Shown one piece after another: positions 18,176 through 26,506 of a stretch of 64,000 nt of DNA. Source of the DNA: Bacteroidaceae bacterium (GTDB taxonomy: Bacteria; Bacteroidota; Bacteroidia; Bacteroidales; Bacteroidaceae); the NCBI GenBank assembly GCA_017548075.1, contig JAFYNL010000024.1, forward strand, positions 1 to 64,000, read 5' to 3'. The notes under the pieces were generated by a model. The model saw only the letters and a list, made by a program, of their open reading frames with translations, was not told the origin of the DNA and did no database searches. The first letter of the stretch is position 1, and every line of letters starts with the position of its first letter. Both the position numbers and the translations under genes were made by a program.

Positions 18176-21100
18176 TTATTCCTCAATTGTGATGTAAGAC
18201 TTAACAGTAGAGATGTTGCCATCGAAGTCAAGAACTGAATAAGCAACCTCGTAAACATAACCAGGAACCATGCCTGTTACATCTATCCTGCGTACTGTTC
18301 CGTCAACGACGGTGTTAAGCTTGCCAGTGTTGGCTGCCTGCAACTTAGCCTTGCAATCTGCATCGCCACCCTGAGCGCTTGCATTACCCTTGAAGACATT
18401 CGTTACAGCGACATGCTTTCTTGCGATAGGAACAATGAGTTCCAAATTCTTTGTTGTGGGATGGAATGCAAGACTTGCCTTCTTCATCTTGGTAGGATAT
18501 TCTTTATAGAGACTTAGACGCTTGAAGCCCTTACCGTTGTTGCTTGCTACGATGAAGGGACCGAATCGACGATTAATAGAGTTGAAGAAGTAGCAATAGT
18601 CTTCATTAATCAGATCCAAATACTTTCTGAGATATTCATCAACGAAATTGTCAACCCAAGCAGCGCCACCGTAATTGTTAATCTTGTCCAGTTGTGCATT
18701 CAACTCAGTTACGAGATTATCGAGAATATCTTTCTGCTCGTTGAGCAAGTCACGAACGTCGTTAGTGAATTCAAGTACGACTGGGAGGTTGATAGAACCA
18801 TCGCGACCAACACAATCTTTAAGAATGACGAAATCAACGCAATCGGAAGTGATAGAGAGGTTGCCTCCTGCATATGCAGCAAGAGCATAGGTCTCTTCAC
18901 CTACTGTGAGAACAATTGTGCCATCAATGAGTTTTGCTGTTGCGTAAGAATCATCAAAGACGAGAGTTGCATATGCTTCAACCTTATCGTCACCACCTCT
19001 TGCAGGAACGAGCATCTTAAGTTTCAATCCATTCACAATGTCGCCGAAGACAACAAGTGTTGCTCTCTTTTCAGTAATATTCTCATTGTCAAATGCTACA
19101 GCTTCAGGAACAGTAACTGCAGCACCACCTGCTGTCAAGTCCTTATCGAACTTAATCTCAAAGTTACCTGTACCAGGTGCTTCAATAACATAACCAACGC
19201 CATTCAGTGTTACACTTGATACTCTTGCCTCGAATTTAGCAATAAAGTCCTCGGTAAGACCGATGAATCTCAGTTCATCAATCTGGAGGCCATTGACGAA
19301 TCCCTGAAGCATGCCAGTAACACTAGTGCTAGTTACTTCAAGGTTTTCTTTCAGTGTTGCTGCAATACCGTCGAGCAGACCGCTGAGGAACTCGTAGCCA
19401 GGCATTGTGACATAGTTAAAGTCCTTACCCCAAGCCAGGTTGAGAGGCTTGAAGAATGTGGATGCCATGTTGTACTGAGAATATACAGAGTGTTCTTTCT
19501 CTGAGCCATCAGCTTCCTGAGTAGTGTAAGTGCACTTCAAACCAGTCTTGTCAGCTTTCAGGCTTTGGATAACTTGATAGAGATTGGTTGCAAGTTTGTG
19601 CAGACTGCCTTGATAGTCAGGATTGCTGAAGTTATTAGCAATGTCCATGATCTTGCCGTGAACTTCGTTGTACAATTCCATGATTTGATCTCTCTCAAGA
19701 GCAAGACCATTGTCTTCTGTCCTGACAATCTTAGGTGTAACATATGCATCTGCTACATAGAAACCATTATCTGCGCGTGTGTAACCGAACTGGAGTTTCT
19801 CATTGCACTTTTCGATGGGTTTCAGTTTGACGGGAGACTCTTCGTCAAGAGTATTGACGATGCTCAGTTTCAGGCCTTCGAGGTCAGCTGTGTTGGGATT
19901 GATGGTCATGTAAACCTTACCTGCGTTGCCATCTTCGTTCAAGAGAGGCAGGTTAGCGGGAGCTTCAAACTTTTCTACGCCAGCGAGCATCTCCATATCC
20001 TTCTCGGTAAGAACCTCATCCTTGCGGATATAGTTCTGGTCGTCGTCTGTTGGGAACTCGACATCCTTATAAGGAACGCCATAGAATGCAACGAGGACGT
20101 TAGACTGGATGTTTGCGGGAAGATCGAAGGTACCGAACCAGGGGTTGAATGTGCCCTGAATGATGATGCCTGTTACTTGCTTTGCAAGAGCATTCTGAAT
20201 GGCAGCAACATCTGCAGTAAGATCTTCAATTGCATCTTCAACATCGTCAAGTCTATCTTCAACATCGTCAAGTCTTCCTTCAACGTCATCAAGGCGATCC
20301 GTTATACCGTCAATGTTATCTTCAACGTCATCAAGGCGATCTTTGAGGTCGCTAATGTCAGAGGTGTTGGTATCAACCTGACCAGAAAGAGTTTCAACTG
20401 TGCCATTCAAGGTGGAAACGAGTGTAACAAGTTCTACCAAACTTTGGATTTCACCATCGCTTGCACCAGAAACAATTGCGTCGACGATAGGCTCAACGTC
20501 ATCTTCTGTAATGTAATTACCATCCTCAAGGAAGTTGTTAATAACATTAATAATCTCGTCACCGATGTCACCGCCACTAATGATATTCTCCTTAATGACT
20601 TCAGTAATCTTCTCGGTAAGTGTCTCATTAATTATCTCAAGGACTTCATTCTTGATGTTCTCGGTAGCACCTTCCAATGCAGTGAGGCGTTCGAAGATAT
20701 CTTTGTATGTTGCTTCACTCCATAAGCGCTTGAGCCATTCAATATCTACTTCGTTAGCGCGGATTCTTTCACGATCCTTACCAAGTTCAGTGAGCAATTT
20801 CTCCATGATGGCGGTAACAGAATCCTTCAGCTGCTCCTTAGTAGCATAATTCTCGAGTTGCTCCTTAGTAACGTAATTCTGGAAGACGTAATCGAGGATT
20901 TCAGCCTTAGCAGTTGCAACTTCTGCCTGAGCAATGAGACGTGCTTCTTCAAGGAAATTAGCACATTGAGTCTCTAATTCAGCGAGTTTGGTTTCCATAC
21001 CATTGAGTTTCTCGCTCATCTCGTCAATCTTTTCGGTCAGGCCGGGAAGAGTGGTTTCTGTCAAGTTCTTGAGAGCCTCCTCAAGTTTACCGATTCTTTC

Positions 21101-22255
21101 AGTGTTACCACCTACAACTTCGGTGAGATGCTGGAGATCCTCTACCAACTTGTTAGTTTTTTCTGTAAGGTTGGCGAACTTCTCGTCATATTCAGACTTC
21201 ATGCTTGCAACATCAGCAGTCAGGTTGCTGATGAGCTGAGAGTTGCTTTCTGCCTTTGCGTAAGCCTCAGATGCTTTATTAAGAGCTTCTTCAGCCTTAT
21301 CACTGATTGAAGTAAGCTGAGTTTCAAACTGCATTACTTTCTCCCAAGTCTGAGTTGCGAGATTGTTAGCTGCAGTTGCAAGATCCTTTGCATCAGATGC
21401 AGTCTGCTTTGCAATATCTGCTGCAGTCTTAGCTTCGTTAGCAAGACGGTTAGCTGCATCAGCTGAGAGACCTGCAGATTGTGCCAATTCTAATGCGGTA
21501 TTAGCTGTGCTTTGAGCTTGCTCTGCAGCATTCTGTGCACTTTGTGCAGCCAGTTTAGCAGCATCGGCAGCAGCCTTTGCATCAGTTGCGAATTCTAAAG
21601 CTTGCTTTGCCTGATCCTCGGCTGCTTTCATTCTTGTCTCAAGCTCTACCAACTTGTTGGTTACATAGTTGTAGTCGCACTCACACTGCTTTACGTTAGC
21701 GAGGTCTTCCTTAACCTTGCGAAGTTCATCCTGCAGATCATCAATGATGCCTTGCATGATTTCCTGAGCTGCTTTAGCGGCAGCAACATCAGAAGCCAAG
21801 GGGTTGAATGCAGCAATGAGTTCCTTCAGGGCACCATCAATGGTGTTAACCTGTTGGGTAAGGAGATCAATGGTGTGATTAACAGCAGCCAACTCTTCCT
21901 TAGTAGCAGCTTTCTCAAGACCTTCAGTGAGAATCTCAATCTGACGATTGATGCTCTCAATCTGTTCGGTCAGGCCATTGATGACAGCCTTCAGCTTGTT
22001 AGAGTCACATTCGCAAGAATTGAAACCTGCAAATGCTTTCTCGAGAGAATCGAGAGCAGCTTTGTAAGTGTCAATCTGCTCCTCCAGTTTCGCAACTTGT
22101 GCATCAAAAGCTTCCTGCAAAGAAGCGTTGTCTTTGATGTACTGTGTGCGCAACTCATTGTACAAATCTTCGTCAGTATCTTTACAAGACACGAACGATC
22201 CTACACTGACTGCTACTACGAGCAGCATGAGAATTTGAATGATTTTCTTTTTCAT
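18176..22255 (-). CDS. Giant coiled-coil surface lipoprotein
   Basis: The 1359-residue product begins with a lipoprotein signal peptide ending GSFVSC, with the lipidated Cys at residue 24 followed by KDTDEDLYNE. Residues about 30-740 are almost entirely heptad-patterned coiled coil: Ala/Glu/Lys-rich from 220 to 340 (AADAAKLAAQSAQNAAEQA), and later a series of RLDDVED heptads. Two CECD motifs occur near residues 79 and 190. From about 750 to the end is a beta-rich region without a recognised family, starting GIIIQGTFNPWFGTFDLP. The N-terminus resembles the long coiled-coil leaders of Bacteroidetes surface lipoproteins (PL29-N-terminal-like). It is the first gene of the envelope operon, with a promoter box at 22335-22342. 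A stalk or adhesin role is inferred. Confidence 0.88.
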   Translation of the reverse strand: MKKKIIQILMLLVVAVSVGSFVSCKDTDEDLYNELRTQYIKDNASLQEAFDAQVAKLEEQIDTYKAALDSLEKAFAGFNSCECDSNKLKAVINGLTEQIESINRQIEILTEGLEKAATKEELAAVNHTIDLLTQQVNTIDGALKELIAAFNPLASDVAAAKAAQEIMQGIIDDLQDELRKVKEDLANVKQCECDYNYVTNKLVELETRMKAAEDQAKQALEFATDAKAAADAAKLAAQSAQNAAEQAQSTANTALELAQSAGLSADAANRLANEAKTAADIAKQTASDAKDLATAANNLATQTWEKVMQFETQLTSISDKAEEALNKASEAYAKAESNSQLISNLTADVASMKSEYDEKFANLTEKTNKLVEDLQHLTEVVGGNTERIGKLEEALKNLTETTLPGLTEKIDEMSEKLNGMETKLAELETQCANFLEEARLIAQAEVATAKAEILDYVFQNYVTKEQLENYATKEQLKDSVTAIMEKLLTELGKDRERIRANEVDIEWLKRLWSEATYKDIFERLTALEGATENIKNEVLEIINETLTEKITEVIKENIISGGDIGDEIINVINNFLEDGNYITEDDVEPIVDAIVSGASDGEIQSLVELVTLVSTLNGTVETLSGQVDTNTSDISDLKDRLDDVEDNIDGITDRLDDVEGRLDDVEDRLDDVEDAIEDLTADVAAIQNALAKQVTGIIIQGTFNPWFGTFDLPANIQSNVLVAFYGVPYKDVEFPTDDDQNYIRKDEVLTEKDMEMLAGVEKFEAPANLPLLNEDGNAGKVYMTINPNTADLEGLKLSIVNTLDEESPVKLKPIEKCNEKLQFGYTRADNGFYVADAYVTPKIVRTEDNGLALERDQIMELYNEVHGKIMDIANNFSNPDYQGSLHKLATNLYQVIQSLKADKTGLKCTYTTQEADGSEKEHSVYSQYNMASTFFKPLNLAWGKDFNYVTMPGYEFLSGLLDGIAATLKENLEVTSTSVTGMLQGFVNGLQIDELRFIGLTEDFIAKFEARVSSVTLNGVGYVIEAPGTGNFEIKFDKDLTAGGAAVTVPEAVAFDNENITEKRATLVVFGDIVNGLKLKMLVPARGGDDKVEAYATLVFDDSYATAKLIDGTIVLTVGEETYALAAYAGGNLSITSDCVDFVILKDCVGRDGSINLPVVLEFTNDVRDLLNEQKDILDNLVTELNAQLDKINNYGGAAWVDNFVDEYLRKYLDLINEDYCYFFNSINRRFGPFIVASNNGKGFKRLSLYKEYPTKMKKASLAFHPTTKNLELIVPIARKHVAVTNVFKGNASAQGGDADCKAKLQAANTGKLNTVVDGTVRRIDVTGMVPGYVYEVAYSVLDFDGNISTVKSYITIEE
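20235..20350. repeat. 21-bp tandem repeats coding RLDDVED heptads
   Basis: Within the coiled-coil lipoprotein the DNA repeats with a 21-base period (core CAACATCGTCAAGTCTATCT and close variants), encoding consecutive seven-residue heptads. The units differ by few bases, so heptad number could change by slippage without a frameshift. Confidence 0.8.
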
Positions 22256-22334
22256 GTGTTAAATGAATTAAAAAATAAAATATGTTGCTTTACATTTAGT
22301 GCATAATATGCCCTTTTTTAGCTGATATTCCGTA

Positions 22335-22342
22335 CAAAGGTA
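22335..22342 (-). promoter_or_regulatory. Promoter minus-7 box of envelope operon
   Basis: The minus strand reads TACCTTTG, 80 bases upstream of the lipoprotein ATG; it is the only clear box found for the four-gene set. Confidence 0.7.
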
Positions 22343-22448
22343 CGACTTCGTAAATAAAGAAAGGCAACAAGAAGAGGGCGTTTAAGCTATTTTAACATAA
22401 TTTATGGGGTATTTTAAGAAAATTAACCTTACTTGTTGTGTTTATTGG

Positions 22449-23318
22449 TTAAATATTGTTGTTTTCGCTTGCAAACTCGTCGTAGGAGGGATTATCTTTG
22501 CAAAAAGTCGTTATCAGGGCTACGGAAATGACTCCAGAAAACAGCATGAAGGTGTAGGATTGGAGTGTTCCGCCAAACAAATCGGCATAGGAAACATCTT
22601 CGATTCCTTCGCCATAAAAATAGAGTTGAACGGCTGAGAATCCGTTGTTGAGGATGTGAAGAAGCGAAGTCAGGATGATGTTCCCAGTCTTATAATAGAT
22701 GATTCCAAACAGGATGGCGAGCGAAAAGGCATAGAGTCCTTGGGCAAGATTGAGATGTGAAACGCTGAAAGCAATTGCTGAGACGAGGATTGCTATCCAA
22801 GGTTTCACGTTTCTTCTCAGCATCTCGCCTTCGATGGCTTCGCGAAAAAGCAGTTCTTCTACGATAGGCCCCACGAATACTACAGTGAGCAGGCCCCAGA
22901 AGTTGTGCGACATAGCGACTGAAATCTGCATCATTTCATCTGAAAGTTCCACACTTTCCGTCAGAATGGAGACACTCAAGGCTCCCAGAATGCTTCCAGA
23001 GATTGCCAGCAAGCTTGGTCGCAGCTTGAGGGAAGAGGCGTTGAAGGCTGTGGAGAAGCGGATATAATGGAGGAAAAAGTAGCAAATCAATACTGCGAGG
23101 ATGTCTGTAACTGCAGTTACAATCGAGAAGACGGAGACAGGTATCAGTTCGAGAAACGGGAGACTTTGTGCTTCGCCACTTACATAGGCGTGAGCTGCTT
23201 CACCGAATTCTGGCGAAACAATCATGGCGATTCCAAAGAAAAAAACAGAGCCGATTCCCTGTACCAACAGGAAAACGAGCACAGTCAGGATTGCAGGAGA
23301 GTACTTATGCCAAATCAT
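22449..23318 (-). CDS. CPBP-family intramembrane glutamic protease
   Basis: The 289-residue polytopic membrane protein carries the motifs of the CPBP/Abi family: EELLFREAIEGEM (about residues 153-165, Glu-Glu and Arg), FSVSHLNL (His) and a later Asn/His region (LLHILNNGFSAVQL). Members are Rce1-like intramembrane proteases, some linked to bacteriocin self-protection or membrane-protein processing. No bacteriocin gene is seen nearby, so the role is open. Repeat copy D lies upstream of its start, and no clear promoter box was found. Confidence 0.9.
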   Translation of the reverse strand: MIWHKYSPAILTVLVFLLVQGIGSVFFFGIAMIVSPEFGEAAHAYVSGEAQSLPFLELIPVSVFSIVTAVTDILAVLICYFFLHYIRFSTAFNASSLKLRPSLLAISGSILGALSVSILTESVELSDEMMQISVAMSHNFWGLLTVVFVGPIVEELLFREAIEGEMLRRNVKPWIAILVSAIAFSVSHLNLAQGLYAFSLAILFGIIYYKTGNIILTSLLHILNNGFSAVQLYFYGEGIEDVSYADLFGGTLQSYTFMLFSGVISVALITTFCKDNPSYDEFASENNNI

Positions 23319-23347
23319 GATTTCAAATGTCTGCTGTTAAGTTTGTG

Positions 23348-23453
23348 AACGACCCCAGTTACGTTTGCAATCGTAACACGTTAAAATCGCCAACGTAACA
23401 CGTTAACTTTGCAATCGTAACACGTTATCTTTGGCAACTTAACTGCAGTCGTT
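23348..23453. repeat. Intergenic 22-bp-period palindromic repeat, copy D, with inverted arms
   Basis: The TAAC core recurs at 23374, 23396, 23418 and 23440, exactly 22 bases apart. The arms AACGACCCCAGTTA (23348-23361) and TAACTGCAGTCGTT (23440-23453) pair with two mismatches. Confidence 0.88.
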
Positions 23454-23469
23454 TCTTCGTACTTCTGTT

Positions 23470-23628
23470 TTAGTATTCTATTTTGTCGGTTTTCTCTTCC
23501 CAATCTCGGAAAGCTTGCAAGGCTTCTTCGCGCATGATATTCTCTGTAGGAATGGTGCGTTCGGAGACGGGAAGCTTATTTTTTCGTATATGAATTTGTC
23601 GTCGAAATTGATATTTTCTGCGTCTTGT
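23470..23628 (-). pseudogene. Possible remnant of a protein-coding gene
   Basis: A minus-strand frame of 52 codons, ending with TAA at 23470-23472, encodes KLPVSERTIPTENIMREEAL followed by QAFRDWEEKTDKIEY. This composition looks like a genuine protein C-terminus. There is no ATG before the Met in ENIMREE, and upstream the frame is closed by TAA at 23629-23631, so an intact gene is not visible. It could instead be a very short gene of 21 residues from that Met. The family is not recognised. Confidence 0.35.
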
Positions 23629-23680
23629 TTATTTATATATATAATGTATAAGGCTCAGAACTTGCGGAAACAGAGTTCCT

Positions 23681-24106
23681 TTATTTCTTTCCTGATTTTG
23701 TGGGCGGCTCTTTTCCGTCCTCGATAGCTTGCTTTCGAATGGCTTCGTCGAGCAGTTCCTCGAAGGTCTTGTCACGCAACAATCGCTCATATTCTTCCAG
23801 AATCTTGCGGTCACGAGCATGCTTTTTGTCCTTCTTCCTGTCCTTCACGGCAAATGGATGCATGATCTTATCGGTTATTCGAGGTCCGAGAACGTCACTC
23901 ACAGAAGGGTATCCGATGCGAGTTCCCTGCTCTTTACCAATCGACCTTCGAATGGCTTCGTTGACTCGAAGCACAGAGTCGCCCTTCACCTCCACTTGTT
24001 TCAAGGTGTCTCTGCGCAAAGTGTCTTGCGGCAAAGCGTTTCCCTTCGGCGCAGAATATGCGTATAAAGGGAACACAACAAGTAGCAGAATGAGTGCACG
24101 ATTCAT
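23681..24106 (-). CDS. Small secreted protein, unknown function
   Basis: From the ATG at 24106 the protein has 141 residues with a signal peptide (MNRALILLLVVFPLYAYSA). It is then highly charged: RRDTLKQVEVKGDSVLRVN, a KDRKKDKKHARDRK basic stretch and a Glu-rich helix (ILEEYERLLRDKTFEELLDE), ending in PPTKSGKK. The frame extends upstream to 24181, but the promoter box at 24129-24136 lies inside that extension, which supports the shorter start. It is divergent from the GH92 gene, 95 bases apart. I do not recognise the family. Confidence 0.75.
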   Translation of the reverse strand: MNRALILLLVVFPLYAYSAPKGNALPQDTLRRDTLKQVEVKGDSVLRVNEAIRRSIGKEQGTRIGYPSVSDVLGPRITDKIMHPFAVKDRKKDKKHARDRKILEEYERLLRDKTFEELLDEAIRKQAIEDGKEPPTKSGKK

Positions 24107-24128
24107 ATAATCCGAGTCTTTTCCGCTA

Positions 24129-24136
24129 CAAAAGTA
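24129..24136 (-). promoter_or_regulatory. Promoter minus-7 box of small secreted protein gene
   Basis: The minus strand reads TACTTTTG, fitting TAnnTTTG, 23 bases upstream of the ATG at 24106. Confidence 0.6.
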
Positions 24137-24201
24137 GGCTATTTTTTGTAAATGACAAAAGAAATTCCGAACTTTGCACAAACCATTAACAAGTTTTAAT
24201 T

Positions 24202-26439
24202 ATGTTTGGCAAAAAGCGTATATCACTCATCTGTTTTGCCGTCGGTATTGCTCTAAGTAGCGTGGCGACGGATTATACCAAGTATGTGAACCCCTTCATA
24301 GGCACTCAAACCGACGATACAGGTGCTCTTAGCGGAAGCACTTTTCCAGGTCCGACGATGCCTCAAGGTATGGTTCAGCTTGCTCCTGAAACAGAGCAAT
24401 ATGTAACTTGGGACCCTTGTTGCGGCTACGACTACAATCGCGACTCCATCTTCGGCTTTACTCATACGCATCTTAGTGGAACTGGATGTACGGATTTGAT
24501 TGATATTTCCCTGATGCCAACCACTAAGCATGTTACCCCAGAACTGCTTCGCAAAGGCATCTTCGCACTTCCCTTCAAGCACGATCAGGAGAGTGCTTCG
24601 CCTGGATATTATATGGTGAATCTGCTTGGTGGCGAGAATATTAACGTAGAACTTTCGGCAACTGTTCATACAGGCATCCATAAGTACCTCTTTCCAGAAG
24701 GAAAGGAGCAGACAGTTATCCTCGACCTCGACCGTATGACTTTCCGTGGCGATGCTTATTATACGGGGCGTCGCGCCTATCAAATCATCCAGAGTCAGAT
24801 CCGCATCCTCGACGACAAGACCATCGAAGGCTTTCGTGTCTTGACTGGATGGGCAAAGTTGAGGAAGGTTTATTTCCGCATAGAGTTCTCGCGTCCCTTC
24901 GAGAGTCGCATCCTGATGGATGGTGGAAGAAATGCAGGAGGAAGTGATGTCATCAACGGAAGAACTCTTCGAGCCGCCCTTCGCTTCCCTAATAATAAGA
25001 AAGATGTGTTGGCAAAAGTCGCTATCTCGGCAGTCGATAATGACGGAGCACGCAAGAACATGAAGGCTGAAGCGCAGTCGTGGGACTTCGATTATTACAC
25101 TAAAGCCGCTCACGATGCATGGGAAAAGGAACTCTCAACTATCGATGTTGAGGGCACAGAAGACCAGAAGACTATCTTCTACACAGGTCTTTATCATGTT
25201 CTTATGCAGCCAAATACAATAAGTGATGTGGATGGACGATATATGGACACGAACTTCGAGATCAAGCAAATGCCGAAAGGTCAGTCCTATCACAGTACTT
25301 TCAGTCTTTGGGACACTTTCCGTGCAGCCCATCCTCTCTACACTTTGCTCTATCCAAACATCGCAGTTCAGTTTGTTCGAGATATGGTCTTGCATCATGA
25401 AACCTATGGTTATCTGCCAATTTGGGACTTGTGGGGACAAGACAACTATTGCATGATTGGCAATCACGCCATTCCTGTTGTGGCTGACGCCATAATGTCT
25501 GAACTTCCTGGACTTGATGTGGAGCGGGCTTACAAAGCAATGGTGGAGAGTAGTACCCGCACACATCCCAATAGTCCATTCGAGGTTTGGGAAGAGTATG
25601 GCTATATGCCGCAGAACAAGCAAAACGTTAGTGTGTCCATAACAATGGAGCAAGCCTTCGACGACTGGTGTGTTGCGGCTGTTGCAAAGAAGCTTGGCAA
25701 GCAACAAGACTATGACCGATTCATCAGACGAAGCGAGTTCTATCGCAATCTCTTCAACCCTGCAACAGGCTTCTTCCAGCCGAAAGATGACAAAGGCAAC
25801 TGGATTGAACCCTTCGATCCGCTGAGTTATGAGAATCCTTGCTTTGTTGAAGGAAACGCTTGGCAGTATATGTGGTTCGTTCCTCAAAACCCTCAAGGAC
25901 TTATTGAACTCTTTGGAGGTGTTAAGCCTTTCATAAAGAAACTCGATGAGAACTTCACTCTAACGGAAACGAGTGGAGAAGTGAATGGTAATGCAAGCGG
26001 TTTCATCGGTCAATATGCCCACGGAAATGAGCCAAGTCACCATACCGTTTACCTCTATAACTTTGCTAGTCAGCCTTGGAGAACGCAGGAACTTGTAGAA
26101 CAAGTCCGCAGCCAATTCTATAATGCAACGCCTTGCGGTTATGCAGGTAATGATGATTGCGGACAAATGTCAGCTTGGTACATCTTCTCTTCTCTTGGCT
26201 TCTATCCCTTTAATGCCGGAGCTGCAGAGTACGTTATAGGCACTCCACTTTTCCGTCGAGCCGTGCTTCATATGCCTACAGGAAAGGATTTGACGATAAA
26301 TGCTCCACGTAAATCGGATAAAGCTATCTATGTGAAAGGTGTCAAACTTAACGGTAAGAAGATTACCGACTGGAAGCTTTCCCACCAACAACTCATAGAA
26401 GGAGGTACATTGGAATTCGTGATGAGCGAAAAGAAATAA
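24202..26439 (+). CDS. GH92 family alpha-mannosidase
   Basis: The 745-residue glycosidase has an N-terminal signal peptide (MFGKKRISLICFAVGIALSS) and the two-domain GH92 layout. A beta-sandwich (about residues 25-270, KYVNPFIGTQ) precedes an (alpha/alpha)6 barrel. Conserved motifs are FSLWDTFRAAHPL, NPCFVEGNAWQYMW, GQYAHGNEPSHH and GNDDCGQMSAWYIFSSLGFY. The family consists of calcium-dependent exo-acting alpha-mannosidases that invert configuration, releasing mannose from N-glycans or yeast mannan. It is a single-gene unit, with a terminator at 26456-26495. Another GH92 lies at 41.7 kb; the HGNEP motif here is HGNQP there, so linkage preference may differ. Confidence 0.95.
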   Translation: MFGKKRISLICFAVGIALSSVATDYTKYVNPFIGTQTDDTGALSGSTFPGPTMPQGMVQLAPETEQYVTWDPCCGYDYNRDSIFGFTHTHLSGTGCTDLIDISLMPTTKHVTPELLRKGIFALPFKHDQESASPGYYMVNLLGGENINVELSATVHTGIHKYLFPEGKEQTVILDLDRMTFRGDAYYTGRRAYQIIQSQIRILDDKTIEGFRVLTGWAKLRKVYFRIEFSRPFESRILMDGGRNAGGSDVINGRTLRAALRFPNNKKDVLAKVAISAVDNDGARKNMKAEAQSWDFDYYTKAAHDAWEKELSTIDVEGTEDQKTIFYTGLYHVLMQPNTISDVDGRYMDTNFEIKQMPKGQSYHSTFSLWDTFRAAHPLYTLLYPNIAVQFVRDMVLHHETYGYLPIWDLWGQDNYCMIGNHAIPVVADAIMSELPGLDVERAYKAMVESSTRTHPNSPFEVWEEYGYMPQNKQNVSVSITMEQAFDDWCVAAVAKKLGKQQDYDRFIRRSEFYRNLFNPATGFFQPKDDKGNWIEPFDPLSYENPCFVEGNAWQYMWFVPQNPQGLIELFGGVKPFIKKLDENFTLTETSGEVNGNASGFIGQYAHGNEPSHHTVYLYNFASQPWRTQELVEQVRSQFYNATPCGYAGNDDCGQMSAWYIFSSLGFYPFNAGAAEYVIGTPLFRRAVLHMPTGKDLTINAPRKSDKAIYVKGVKLNGKKITDWKLSHQQLIEGGTLEFVMSEKK

Positions 26440-26455
26440 GGTCGCAATATGAAAT

Positions 26456-26495
26456 GTCCCTTCCTGTTTTGCGGGAAGGGACGTTTTCTTTTTAT
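26456..26495. terminator. Terminator between GH92 and the aldo/keto reductase gene
   Basis: GTCCCTTCC (26456-26464) pairs with GGAAGGGAC (26474-26482) around a 9-base loop and is followed by GTTTTCTTTTT on the plus strand. The genes on either side are convergent, so it may serve both. Confidence 0.88.
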
Positions 26496-26506
26496 GGGAA
26501 CAATGT

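Larger units (their letters stand above)
23319..23680. other. Intergenic region with repeat copy D and gene remnant
   Basis: This 362-base gap holds repeat copy D (23348-23453) and a short minus-strand open frame (23470-23628) that looks like the end of a lost gene. The remainder (23629-23680) is AT-rich and shows nothing recognisable. Confidence 0.7.

Noticed and set aside
24169..24176. A promoter box GAACTTTG for the GH92 gene
   Set aside because: It differs from TAnnTTTG at the first base and is too weak to list as a feature, although the position would suit.
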